DNA of 40,104 nt from IMG/VR virus record IMGVR_UViG_3300037541_000361, positions 1 through 40,104 of that record, one strand, 5' to 3'. Position numbers and translations under genes: made by a program. The first letter of the stretch is position 1. Every line of letters begins with the position of its first letter. This DNA comes from a virus. Positions 23,790 through 29,656 of this stretch are shown here, piece by piece. The notes below the pieces were generated by a model. It saw nothing but the letters and a program-made list of their open reading frames with translations. It searched no databases and was not told the DNA's origin.

Positions 23790-25587
23790 CACCGCCATAC
23801 GCCTTGACCTTGGCCTGCGGCTTCCACCCCATGGCCAAGGCATCAATGCTTGAGCCGGTTTCATCGAACCAGGCCTGACGCATCACTTCGTCCATCTCGT
23901 CCTGACGCTCGCGCTTGGCCTTCTCCTGGTCCTGGGCCGCGGCATCGGTGAAGAACTTGACCCCCAGGGCCAACGCATCAATGCGGTCATCGAAGGTCAG
24001 TGCCCCACGCTCAACCGTGATCCGGCTCATCTGGTACATCAGCGAGCGCTGGTGCCCCGTCTCAGGATCCCGCTCAGCATCGTGATAATCCCGGCGGATC
24101 AGCTCGCTGCTGATCACCAGACGGTGCTGCTGCACCAGCGGCGCCAGGGTGTCCACGATCCGGCGTTCTTTCTGCTGGCTGACGCGCACCTCCTCAATCG
24201 ACACCGGATGCACCTTCGACATCACCGGTGAGAGCAGGGCCGTGAACATGCCATCGCCCATGTTGCTTTCAGCCACGCAGTAGTTCACCTGCCAGCGTTT
24301 GGCCTTGGTCGCCAGCAGCTGCAGCACCTCAGGCTCGTAGCCGCGGGTGGTGCCCCCGCTCTCCAGCAGGAAAAAGTTGCCGTTCAGCTCAGCGATCACC
24401 GCCCAGGCCAGCTCATCACTGCCGCGGCCTGAGGGGTCAATCGCCAGCACGCACCGCCAGGTCTCCTCCTGCGGCACCCAGCCATTCACCATTGCCGGAC
24501 GGTGGTAATAGCGATCGGCCCCAAGGCCAACGCACAGCAGATCCTGGATGCGCTGCTCATTGCTGGCGGCCCACACCACCACCTCCGGCAGGGCCTTGCC
24601 ATCGAGGTCCATCACCATCAGGTCACCCAGGCGGATCGGGTAACGATCCAAGGTGCTCAAACGGCAGTTCAGCTGGTACTGCAGCTGGACCGCAGCCCGT
24701 GTCATGCGGGTTTCGCGCTTCAGCAGCTCGTGGTGCCCAAAGCGCTCAGGGTCTGTTGGTTCCCCCGCCAGGGCCGTGTTCTCCTCCACGGCCGCGGCGA
24801 TCGCAGGCGCCAGGCTCCCCTCGTAGCAATCCCACTCATCCGCATCCGTAGGGTTGGGGAATCGAGCCGGCCAGAACCGGATCGAGTAGTTCCTCTCCCG
24901 CACCAGGCGTAGGTACAGCGAGCTCTCAAGGTGCGGAGTTCCCAGATACCGGATCTGTCTTGGGAACACCTGGCGTAGGCCCGCCTGCGTGTAGTCCCTA
25001 GGTGCGTTGGGGTCAAAGCCCGGGTCATCCGGCTTGATGATTGCCTCGAGCTCCGTCACCGCCTGGGCCAGGCGTTCCTGCTTCAGCGGTGTGATCGAGT
25101 TGTTCAGCGTCTCAATGTCGTCCGGCAGCGCCAGCGTGCAGCGCTTACCGGTGAGAGACGGCGACAGGATTCCCACAGTGCGGACACTCGGGCTCTGGTC
25201 GATCACCGCAGGGCCCACATCAAATGCCTTGATCGATGAGCGCCCATCCGGCCTGGGTTCAAGGCACCGAAGAATGTCCACATCCCGGATGCACCGGGCC
25301 ATGAACGTCGCCACCTCCTCCGCTTTCTCTGCCGTAGCAGCAGGGATCAGGATCTTTTCGGTGAATGGGTCATGGCGCAGCCGCCACAGGGCATAGCCAC
25401 CGGATTCAAAACTTTTCCCCAATCCGCGGTAAGCGGTTGTGATCGAGCGATCAGGACCGTTCTCCAACCATTCCGCCACCTCCAGCTGCCGCAGCGTTGG
25501 TGTATCAGCCAGGTTGAGTTCCCGCAGCAGGTAACAAAGGAAGTGCGGGAAGGGCCATAGCTCAGGTGGTAATGGCTCCCAATTCAT
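23779..25587 (-). CDS. Terminase large subunit (DNA packaging ATPase-nuclease)
   Basis: 602-aa packaging motor of the T7 gp19 type (586 aa). From the ATG at 25587: Walker A ITTAYRGLGKSFES near residues 49-62, Walker B/catalytic acids CTLALPDDIETLNNS near 151-164, a coupling-type GTPHLES motif near 216, and the RNase H-like nuclease start VLAIDPSGRGSDELAW with Asp near 384. MNWEPLPPELWPFPHFLCYL is a normal gp19 N-terminus; a 16-residue upstream extension is unlikely. GGGAGG lies 9-10 nt upstream of the ATG and is covered by a hairpin. It is on the minus strand, opposite to the rest of the late genes. Confidence 0.95.
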   Translation of the reverse strand: MNWEPLPPELWPFPHFLCYLLRELNLADTPTLRQLEVAEWLENGPDRSITTAYRGLGKSFESGGYALWRLRHDPFTEKILIPAATAEKAEEVATFMARCIRDVDILRCLEPRPDGRSSIKAFDVGPAVIDQSPSVRTVGILSPSLTGKRCTLALPDDIETLNNSITPLKQERLAQAVTELEAIIKPDDPGFDPNAPRDYTQAGLRQVFPRQIRYLGTPHLESSLYLRLVRERNYSIRFWPARFPNPTDADEWDCYEGSLAPAIAAAVEENTALAGEPTDPERFGHHELLKRETRMTRAAVQLQYQLNCRLSTLDRYPIRLGDLMVMDLDGKALPEVVVWAASNEQRIQDLLCVGLGADRYYHRPAMVNGWVPQEETWRCVLAIDPSGRGSDELAWAVIAELNGNFFLLESGGTTRGYEPEVLQLLATKAKRWQVNYCVAESNMGDGMFTALLSPVMSKVHPVSIEEVRVSQQKERRIVDTLAPLVQQHRLVISSELIRRDYHDAERDPETGHQRSLMYQMSRITVERGALTFDDRIDALALGVKFFTDAAAQDQEKAKRERQDEMDEVMRQAWFDETGSSIDALAMGWKPQAKVKAYGGVRR

Positions 25588-25590
25588 CAA

Positions 25591-25628
25591 GAGAGCCCTC
25601 CCACATCCGAAGACGCAGAAGGGCTCTC
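25591..25628 (-). promoter_or_regulatory. Hairpin over the large-terminase ribosome site
   Basis: Perfect 9-bp arms, GAGAGCCCT and AGGGCTCTC in the mRNA sense, separated by 20 nt. The 3' arm ends three bases before the terminase ATG and overlaps the GGGAGG ribosome-binding sequence, so folding would hide it. No U-tract follows, so a translational control hairpin is more likely than a terminator. Confidence 0.5.
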
Positions 25629-25698
25629 CCAACAACCACCACCAGAAGCAAGTCCTGGCGGTGTGCTTCCCGGCACCACCCGGGTGAGCACCACAACC

Positions 25699-25929
25699 TT
25701 AGCCCTCAACGTATGCCTCGTTCACGGCAGCAGTGTCAGGATCATCGCCTTCAAATTGACCGCTCTTCGTCCGAGCACGGGTCTTTGTGGTCGCCTTCGT
25801 TGGGGCAGGACAAGCACCTCCACAAGGCGATGCCAACGCAGCTTCAGCTGCTTCGACCACATCCGCTGGAACATCAGAGCCGTACTGCTGTAAGCCAAGA
25901 CGGATCCGCTCGTCATTCGTCAGGTACAT
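25699..25929 (-). CDS. Unknown small acidic protein (76 aa)
   Basis: Starts MYLTNDERIRLGLQQYGSDV, continues PADVVEAAEAALASPCGGAC and a Lys/Thr-rich linker (TKATTKTRARTKSGQFEGDD). The N-terminal 35 residues look like a small helical domain, the rest flexible. It lies between the RepL/MarR-like gene and the large terminase on the same strand, so it is probably in one transcript. No function recognised. Its start codon is within the shared GCTCTCCACCCATGTA element. Confidence 0.65.
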   Translation of the reverse strand: MYLTNDERIRLGLQQYGSDVPADVVEAAEAALASPCGGACPAPTKATTKTRARTKSGQFEGDDPDTAAVNEAYVEG

Positions 25930-25971
25930 GGGTGGAGAGCAGATAACAGAAGACTACCCAGCTCCCTGTTG

Positions 25972-26346
25972 TCATTCCAGTGAGTCCTCAAATTGCTGCC
26001 ACAAATGGCCGCGGCGTTTAGGACCACCAACCGATGCCAGGAATGGGTTGATCAAGAAGTACGTCTCCCCGGTTCTGCGATCCGCTACACGCCGCACCAG
26101 GTTCTCCTTCCGCAAGCGGGTGATCGCACTCACCGCTACCGGCAGCTTCACCTGCAACCGCTCAGCGATGTAGCTGGTCGTCACATGGGCTCTCCCGCTG
26201 CGCCAGTTGACGTAGTTCAAAAGCACCAGGAACACCGCTGCATCCCGCAGCTCCAGCTTCCGTTCACCCAACAGGGCAATGGTCGAATCGAGATCGCGCT
26301 GGTGGACCATCACGAAATTCTCGTCACCGTCTTCTCTAGGCTTCAT
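25972..26346 (-). CDS. Winged-helix DNA-binding protein, RepL/MarR-like
   Basis: 124-aa protein with a winged helix: ELRDAAVFLVLLNYVNW, VTTSYIAERLQVKLPVAVSA (helix-turn-helix), ITRLRKENLVRRVADRRTGE (recognition helix and wing) and YFLINPFLASVGG. The last motif, NP after the wing, is reminiscent of RepL-type plasmid replication proteins, so it may be a replication initiator; a MarR-like repressor is the alternative. A near-perfect palindrome lies 34 nt upstream of its start and a second long inverted repeat just beyond, which suggests autoregulation. It is the first gene of the leftward transcript that includes the large terminase. Confidence 0.7.
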   Translation of the reverse strand: MKPREDGDENFVMVHQRDLDSTIALLGERKLELRDAAVFLVLLNYVNWRSGRAHVTTSYIAERLQVKLPVAVSAITRLRKENLVRRVADRRTGETYFLINPFLASVGGPKRRGHLWQQFEDSLE

Positions 26347-26379
26347 GCAGTCAGTACAGAGGCTGCTGACGGACCTGAC

Positions 26380-26401
26380 ACCTAGGAGTCACTCCCTAGG
26401 T
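26380..26401. promoter_or_regulatory. Palindromic operator candidate before RepL/MarR-like gene
   Basis: Arms ACCTAGGAGT (26380-26389) and ACTCCCTAGGT (26391-26401) around a central C, symmetrical but for one extra C. It begins 34 nt upstream of the divergent-side gene start at 26346. The half-site CCTAGGAGT recurs in the perfect palindrome ACTCCTAGGAGT at 30429. Confidence 0.55.
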
Positions 26402-26405
26402 ATCC

Positions 26406-26440
26406 ATTGCCCCTTCTGGATCCGACCCAGTAGGGGCAAT
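26406..26440. promoter_or_regulatory. Long inverted repeat in the control region
   Basis: Left arm ATTGCCCCTTCTGG (26406-26419) and right arm CCAGTAGGGGCAAT (26427-26440) match at 13 of 14 positions, loop 7 nt. It lies four bases beyond the palindrome at 26380. It has no T-run on either strand, so it is more likely a protein-binding site, an origin dyad, or a hairpin in the leader of the leftward transcript than a terminator. Confidence 0.5.
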
Positions 26441-26631
26441 CGGTCTGGACAAGCTCAGATTAACCCTAAAGCAACACAGGTGGAGAGCTTCCCCTCTCGC
26501 CCAACTGCCCCTCAACACTCCCTCTGATTTCTCTACTGGTGGAAACCTGAAATCCAGGAACACCACCCCGCACCTGCGACAAACCCGCACCTACCCACAC
26601 CCCCATCCGCCACCACCTGCCCTCACCCCCC

Positions 26632-26702
26632 TTTCCCGTTTTTGGGTCGCGCGATGTGATGGCGACCTATTTCCCGGTTTTGGGTCGCGCGATGTGATGG
26701 CG
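26632..26702. repeat. Two 33-bp direct repeats, 38-bp period
   Basis: Copies at 26632-26664 and 26670-26702 differ at one base and are separated by ACCTA. The core is GGGTCGCGCGATGTGATGGC, which includes the 8-bp palindrome TCGCGCGA. The 38-bp period is not an exact helical multiple. No other copy was seen in the window. Candidate iterons of an origin, paired phage-RNA-polymerase promoters, or repressor sites. Confidence 0.8.
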
Positions 26703-26935
26703 TGTCTCCACTGCGCGCGTCCGTCAGCCCCCCGTGGCCCCCTCTTGCGTCTCTGAGGGGCTTCGGGGGGCCTGCCGGGGGGTCTGTGCAAAACAGTCGA
26801 GGGAGGGGCCTCCTAGGGCCTCCTGGGGCCGCCTGCAGTGGTGGGGTGCCCGCTAGGTGCAGCTGCTGCGCACCTGAGCAGGCAAAAGCCAGGCAGGCAC
26901 TGAACGTTTTGCGGACTGTCCATCCGTTGCAAGGG

Positions 26936-26979
26936 CTGATGCCAGCTGATGCCACCTGATGCGGTGCTGGCGTCAGGTG
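26936..26979. repeat. Three 10-bp iterons plus inverted copy
   Basis: CTGATGCCAG, CTGATGCCAC and CTGATGCGGT follow one another at 26936, 26946 and 26956, about one helical turn apart. The last forms, with GCGTCAGGTG at 26970-26979, an inverted repeat (arms CACCTGATGC and GCGTCAGGTG, one mismatch, 7-nt loop). Spacing on one DNA face suggests cooperative protein binding. Confidence 0.5.
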
Positions 26980-27127
26980 CTGGGGATGTGTGGCAGGCCT
27001 GCGGCAGGTGGCGGCGGGGGTGCTGCAGCTGTGAGCGGGCTGCTTTCCTTTGTAAAGAATTGCTACAGGCTGGGCGTCGCGCCCCACCCGTTCAACCTCC
27101 ACCCATGGAGAGAACGTGCTAGGACGT

Positions 27128-27156
27128 GTGCACTGCTCGCCACAGGTGCAGAGCAG
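27128..27156 (+). promoter_or_regulatory. CACAGGTGCAGAGCAG copy ahead of accessory genes
   Basis: The 16-mer CACAGGTGCAGAGCAG (27141-27156) is identical to 17142-17157 before the tail fibre. Here it is part of an imperfect dyad with CTGCTC (27133-27138) pairing GAGCAG (27151-27156). It lies 32 nt before the first rightward accessory gene. Confidence 0.4.
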
Positions 27157-27157
27157 G

Positions 27158-27175
27158 CCAACAACCACCACCACC
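27158..27175 (+). promoter_or_regulatory. CA-rich leader, copy 1
   Basis: CCAACAACCACCACCACC, ending 13 nt before the ATG at 27189. No Shine-Dalgarno is present. Closely similar leaders precede the genes at 27690, 28760, 29174 and 30811. Likely an unstructured translation-promoting leader. Confidence 0.6.
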
Positions 27176-27188
27176 TGCCACTAGGGCT

Positions 27189-27614
27189 ATGACAATCCTG
27201 CGCAGCACTGAGGAGTTCGGCCGGTTCCGGCTGACGGCTGACGTGATCACGGCCGAGAGCTGTGAAGCTGGCGACGCTGCTGAGCGTGGCTGGCTGACCA
27301 GCTGGGGCTGTTTGTCTGATGAGTACGCAGACAGCTGCTGGGATCTGAGGGATCTGGCTGATCTATTTGGCAACTACTACCGGCCGGAGGGCGATGGCAG
27401 CACCCTGCCGCGGTGGCTGACGTTTGAGGCCAGCCACGACGATCTGATCAGCCCTTGCGATGGCTGGCGGTTCCTGGCTGATGAGTACGGGCCCGAGGGG
27501 GATGAGGAGGCCATCGGCGGAACCATCAGCGTCCACCGGCCGGACTGGATCACAGACGGTTCCTGGGCCCGCGTCTGCCGGCTGCTGGGCTGGCGGCCGT
27601 ACCGCTGGGCCTGA
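27189..27614 (+). CDS. Acidic, lysine-free protein of unknown function (141 aa)
   Basis: MTILRSTEEFGRFRLTADVI, then CLSDEYADSCWDLRDLADLF and ending RLLGWRPYRWA. By my count 27 Asp/Glu, about 13 Arg and no Lys, so net charge is strongly negative. The ATG at 27189 is chosen because the CA-rich leader sits directly upstream; a longer frame from 27126 would run through that leader. It is immediately followed by an ArdC-type antirestriction gene, so a DNA-mimic antirestriction or other anti-defence role is a reasonable guess, but no family was recognised. Confidence 0.7.
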   Translation: MTILRSTEEFGRFRLTADVITAESCEAGDAAERGWLTSWGCLSDEYADSCWDLRDLADLFGNYYRPEGDGSTLPRWLTFEASHDDLISPCDGWRFLADEYGPEGDEEAIGGTISVHRPDWITDGSWARVCRLLGWRPYRWA

Positions 27615-27616
27615 CG

Positions 27617-27650
27617 GCTGCACTGAGGGCCTGCGGGCCTTCTCTGCAGC
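27617..27650 (+). terminator. GC-rich hairpin between accessory genes
   Basis: Stem of 13 pairs in two blocks (GCTGCA with TGCAGC; GAGGGCC with GGCCTTC, one G-U) split by a 2x2 mismatch, loop TGCG. It begins two bases after the stop of the acidic protein gene and is followed by a CA-rich leader, not a T-run. Transcript-end or processing hairpin, by inference. Confidence 0.5.
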
Positions 27651-27659
27651 CCTCACAGC

Positions 27660-27689
27660 TGCCAACAACAACAACCACCACCGCCAGCC
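27660..27689 (+). promoter_or_regulatory. CA-rich leader, copy 2
   Basis: GCCAACAACAACAACCACCA and CCGCCAGCC lead straight into the ATG at 27690, and the first codons (ATGGCCACCACCACCACC) continue the CA pattern. No Shine-Dalgarno. Confidence 0.6.
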
Positions 27690-28673
27690 ATGGCCACCAC
27701 CACCACCAAGGCCCGCAAGGGCAGCAGCAAGGCCCGGAAGACGTACGACGGGCCCACAGCTGAAGAGAAGCTGTGCACAGCCTTGGTTGAGCTCCTGGAG
27801 AAGGGCGTCAACCCCTGGCGTCGTGACTGGGCACAGACGGGCCCTCAGGGCCAGCACCGGAACCTGATCACCGGCCAGCCGTACCGGGGCAGCAACCCTG
27901 CAGTGCTTGAGATGTGGGCCGCCTGCCGTGGGTTCTCCCTGCCGTTGTGGCTGGGGGGTGCTCAAGCCAAGGCTGAGGGCTGGCACCCGCGGAAGGGCTC
28001 TAAGGGCTGTTACGTGCTGAGGCCACAGCTCAACAAAAGAGAGCAGGAAGACGAGAACGGGCGGCCGGTGCTGGGCCCTGATGGCCAGCCCCTGATCAGC
28101 GCCTGGGTTTCGTTCAAGCCGGTTTGCGTCTTTAACGTCGCCGACTTGGTGGGCGGCACCCCTGAGGCTCAACAGGCCCTCGAGGCCCGCATCGCCGCGG
28201 CCCTGGGCGCTGTGGTGGTGAAGCCTGAGCCTGAGCGCCTGGCCGGTGCTGAAGCTGTGCTTGGTGCCTGGCCGGTGCCCACCACCTGGGCCGGTGATCG
28301 GGCTTTCTACAGCTCAGCCGCTGATCAAATCACCATGCCCACCCGGGCCCAGTTCTCAACCGCTGAGGGGCTCTATGCCACCTGGGCCCATGAGCAGGCC
28401 CACAGCACCGGCCACAGCAGCCGGCTGGGCCGCAAGCTGGGCTCAGGGTTCGGCTCTGCTGACTACGCCAGGGAAGAACTGGTGGCAGAGCTCGCCGCCT
28501 TCCTGATCTGTAACCGGCTGGAGATCAGCAGCTGCACTGAGAACCACGCCGCCTACCTGGGCAACTGGGCCGGGGTGCTCAAGGAAGGGCCCAAGGTGCT
28601 GTTCAAGGTGCTGAGCGATGCCACCAAGGCGGCCAACGCGATCTGTGGCCCTGACGTGATCGAAGAAGGCTGA
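27690..28673 (+). CDS. ardC: ArdC-type antirestriction protein
   Basis: 327-aa protein with the ArdC layout: an N-terminal ssDNA-binding domain (TALVELLEKGVNPWRRDW about residues 30-47, NLITGQPYRGSNP 58-70, a GWHPRKGSKGCYVL segment 97-110) and a C-terminal zinc metallopeptidase-like domain with TWAHEQAHSTGHSSRLG. His234, Glu235 and His238 form the HExxH motif; EELVAELAAF near 262-271 offers the third ligand. ArdC proteins protect incoming DNA from restriction, mostly on conjugative plasmids. Here it is in the accessory block after a CA-rich leader, with hairpins either side. The family call is firm; activity against a particular system is unknown. Confidence 0.92.
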   Translation: MATTTTKARKGSSKARKTYDGPTAEEKLCTALVELLEKGVNPWRRDWAQTGPQGQHRNLITGQPYRGSNPAVLEMWAACRGFSLPLWLGGAQAKAEGWHPRKGSKGCYVLRPQLNKREQEDENGRPVLGPDGQPLISAWVSFKPVCVFNVADLVGGTPEAQQALEARIAAALGAVVVKPEPERLAGAEAVLGAWPVPTTWAGDRAFYSSAADQITMPTRAQFSTAEGLYATWAHEQAHSTGHSSRLGRKLGSGFGSADYAREELVAELAAFLICNRLEISSCTENHAAYLGNWAGVLKEGPKVLFKVLSDATKAANAICGPDVIEEG

Positions 28674-28676
28674 CGT

Positions 28677-28722
28677 CTGCACTGGGCCCTTCCTGCCTGC
28701 GCCGCAGGTGGGCCCTCTGCAG
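28677..28722 (+). terminator. GC-rich hairpin after ardC
   Basis: Three-block stem: CTGCA (28677) with TGCAG (28718), GGGCCC (28684) with GGGCCC (28710), CCTGC (28692) with GCAGG (28704), 7-nt loop. It begins three bases after the ardC stop. Same CTGCACTG start as the hairpin at 27617. No T-run follows; a CA-rich leader does. Confidence 0.55.
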
Positions 28723-28736
28723 GCCTCACCGCCTGC

Positions 28737-28759
28737 CCAACAACCACCACCACCAAGCC
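28737..28759 (+). promoter_or_regulatory. CA-rich leader, copy 3
   Basis: CCAACAACCACCACCACCAA then GCC before the ATG at 28760; the coding start ATGACAACCACCACCAAG continues the pattern. No Shine-Dalgarno. Confidence 0.6.
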
Positions 28760-29131
28760 ATGACAACCACCACCAAGCCCCGCCAATGGGAGAAGAGCGA
28801 AGAGCTCGCAGCCATCAAAGAGCTGGCCGATTGCCTGGGGCCTGACAGCTACCTGGGCCCCTGGCTGGCCGATGCCCTGCCCTGGCTGGCTGATCAGCTG
28901 CGCTGTGATTACTTCCCGCAAAAAGCCCGGGAGATGGTTGAGGAGGCTGCCCGGGTGAGGGCTGAGGCCTGCTGCGATGCCATCGCCATGCGGCAAACAG
29001 CTTCGCTCGAGGCCCGCCGCCTGATGGAGAGCTGCCACGAGCTGAAAGACAAAGCAGCCGCAGAGGCAGAGGAGATCAAAGGGCGGGCATGGGAAGCCCT
29101 GCGGCAGGCCATGAAACAGCTCGAGAGCTGA
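28760..29131 (+). CDS. Unknown helical protein (123 aa)
   Basis: After MTTTTKPRQWEKSEELAAIK it continues ELADCLGPDSYLGPWLADAL and a long Ala/Glu/Arg-rich helix to the C-terminus (AAEAEEIKGRAWEALRQAMK). No membrane segment, no known motif. It stands alone between two CA-rich leaders in the accessory block downstream of ardC. The coiled-coil C-terminal half suggests an oligomer. Function unknown. Confidence 0.7.
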   Translation: MTTTTKPRQWEKSEELAAIKELADCLGPDSYLGPWLADALPWLADQLRCDYFPQKAREMVEEAARVRAEACCDAIAMRQTASLEARRLMESCHELKDKAAAEAEEIKGRAWEALRQAMKQLES

Positions 29132-29144
29132 CGGCCCTGACAGG

Positions 29145-29173
29145 CCACCACCAACAACCACCACCACCAACCC
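29145..29173 (+). promoter_or_regulatory. CA-rich leader, copy 4
   Basis: CCACCACCAACAACCACCAC followed by CACCAACCC before the ATG at 29174. A weak GGCC-CTGACA-GGCC hairpin (29133-29146) precedes it. No Shine-Dalgarno. Confidence 0.6.
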
Positions 29174-29356
29174 ATGAAGCCCGCTGACATCGCCACCGGT
29201 GCCATAGCGATCTGGGCCCTGGCCGCCCTCGCATGGCAGCAACCGCAGCCACCACAACAGCCGCGGCCTGCTGCTCACGCCATGCCTGCGCAGCCGTCAA
29301 ACGTTGACAGGCAGCTGCCAGATCGCCGCACCCTCACCCAGTTCCCTGGGCCGTGA
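29174..29356 (+). CDS. Small exported or membrane-anchored protein (60 aa)
   Basis: MKPADIATGAIAIWALAALA is a single hydrophobic helix, then a Gln/Pro-rich stretch (WQQPQPPQQPRPAAHAMP) and a polar tail. This is a signal anchor with a flexible periplasmic part. It resembles small lysogeny-conversion or superinfection-exclusion membrane proteins only in general form. Real-gene support comes from the CA-rich leader directly before its ATG. Confidence 0.55.
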   Translation: MKPADIATGAIAIWALAALAWQQPQPPQQPRPAAHAMPAQPSNVDRQLPDRRTLTQFPGP

Positions 29357-29393
29357 ACCCTGCCCGCGGCCCGTGCCTGCGCAGGGGCCACCT

Positions 29394-29410
29394 GCAGGGC
29401 TCTGCCCTGC
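29394..29410 (+). terminator. GC hairpin between accessory genes
   Basis: Perfect 7-bp stem GCAGGGC (29394-29400) and GCCCTGC (29404-29410), loop TCT, in the 71-nt gap after the small membrane gene. No T-run. Another GC palindrome CCTGCGCAGG lies just before (29376-29385). Confidence 0.4.
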
Positions 29411-29427
29411 TTCACCCGAGAGATCCC

Positions 29428-29607
29428 ATGGACCACCTCTCACTCCGTGATCGGGTGGCGATCGCCAAGCGTTCGCCCCGCCGCATCACGATCACCATCA
29501 GCCATGCCGTTTCCGAACGGCTGGTGGCAACTGCCCTCGATCAGGGCCGCAGTGTTTCCAACCTGTGCGCCTATCTGCTCGAGACCGCATCGCCACCGGG
29601 GAGCTGA
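29428..29607 (+). CDS. Ribbon-helix-helix (CopG/Arc-type) DNA-binding protein (59 aa)
   Basis: After a charged start (MDHLSLRDRVAIAKRSPRR) comes ITITISHAVSERLVATALDQ then GRSVSNLCAYLLETA: a beta strand of alternating residues, helix, Gly turn, helix, the standard ribbon-helix-helix pattern. Such proteins bind DNA as dimers and act as repressors or antitoxins. No toxin gene pairs with it clearly; the next gene (29657) is acidic and unlike known toxins. The ATG at 29428 is chosen as it leads directly into the domain; a longer frame to 29353 is Cys/Arg-rich and unlikely. Confidence 0.75.
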   Translation: MDHLSLRDRVAIAKRSPRRITITISHAVSERLVATALDQGRSVSNLCAYLLETASPPGS

Positions 29608-29615
29608 TGAATCAC

Positions 29616-29648
29616 GGGCAGCGCCTGCGCGTTGCCCTTCCTTTTCTT
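29616..29648 (+). terminator. Intrinsic terminator after ribbon-helix-helix gene
   Basis: Stem GGGCAGCGC (29616-29624) with GCGTTGCCC (29629-29637), one G-U pair, loop CTGC, then TTCCTTTTCTT. It begins nine bases after the stop. It ends 8 nt before the next ATG, so it could also act as an attenuator for that gene. Confidence 0.75.
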
Positions 29649-29656
29649 GACGTGCC

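Larger units (their letters stand above)
26347..27188. other. Divergent non-coding control region
   Basis: 842 bp between the leftward RepL/MarR-like gene and the rightward accessory genes. Frames here have unnatural composition (Pro, Arg, Cys-rich) and no convincing start sites, so it is taken as non-coding. It holds, in order: a palindrome (26380), a 35-bp inverted repeat (26406), GCTCTCCAC on the minus strand (26489-26481), two 33-bp direct repeats (26632-26702), three 10-bp iterons with an inverted copy (26936-26979), a small AT-rich island CTTTGTAAAGAATTGCTA (27048-27065), CACAGGTGCAGAGCAG (27141-27156) and a CA-rich leader. It is the best candidate for an origin and the main switch. Confidence 0.6.

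Noticed and set aside
26702-26959. 85-codon plus-strand frame in the control region
   Set aside because: Pro/Gly/Cys-rich, no leader or ribosome site, no domain-like pattern; taken as non-coding.
26623-27174. 183-codon minus-strand frame in the control region
   Set aside because: Crosses the repeats and the CA-rich leader, odd composition, no start signal.
27363-28172. Minus-strand 269-codon frame across ardC start
   Set aside because: Shadow of the acidic-protein and ardC genes and of the CA-rich leader.
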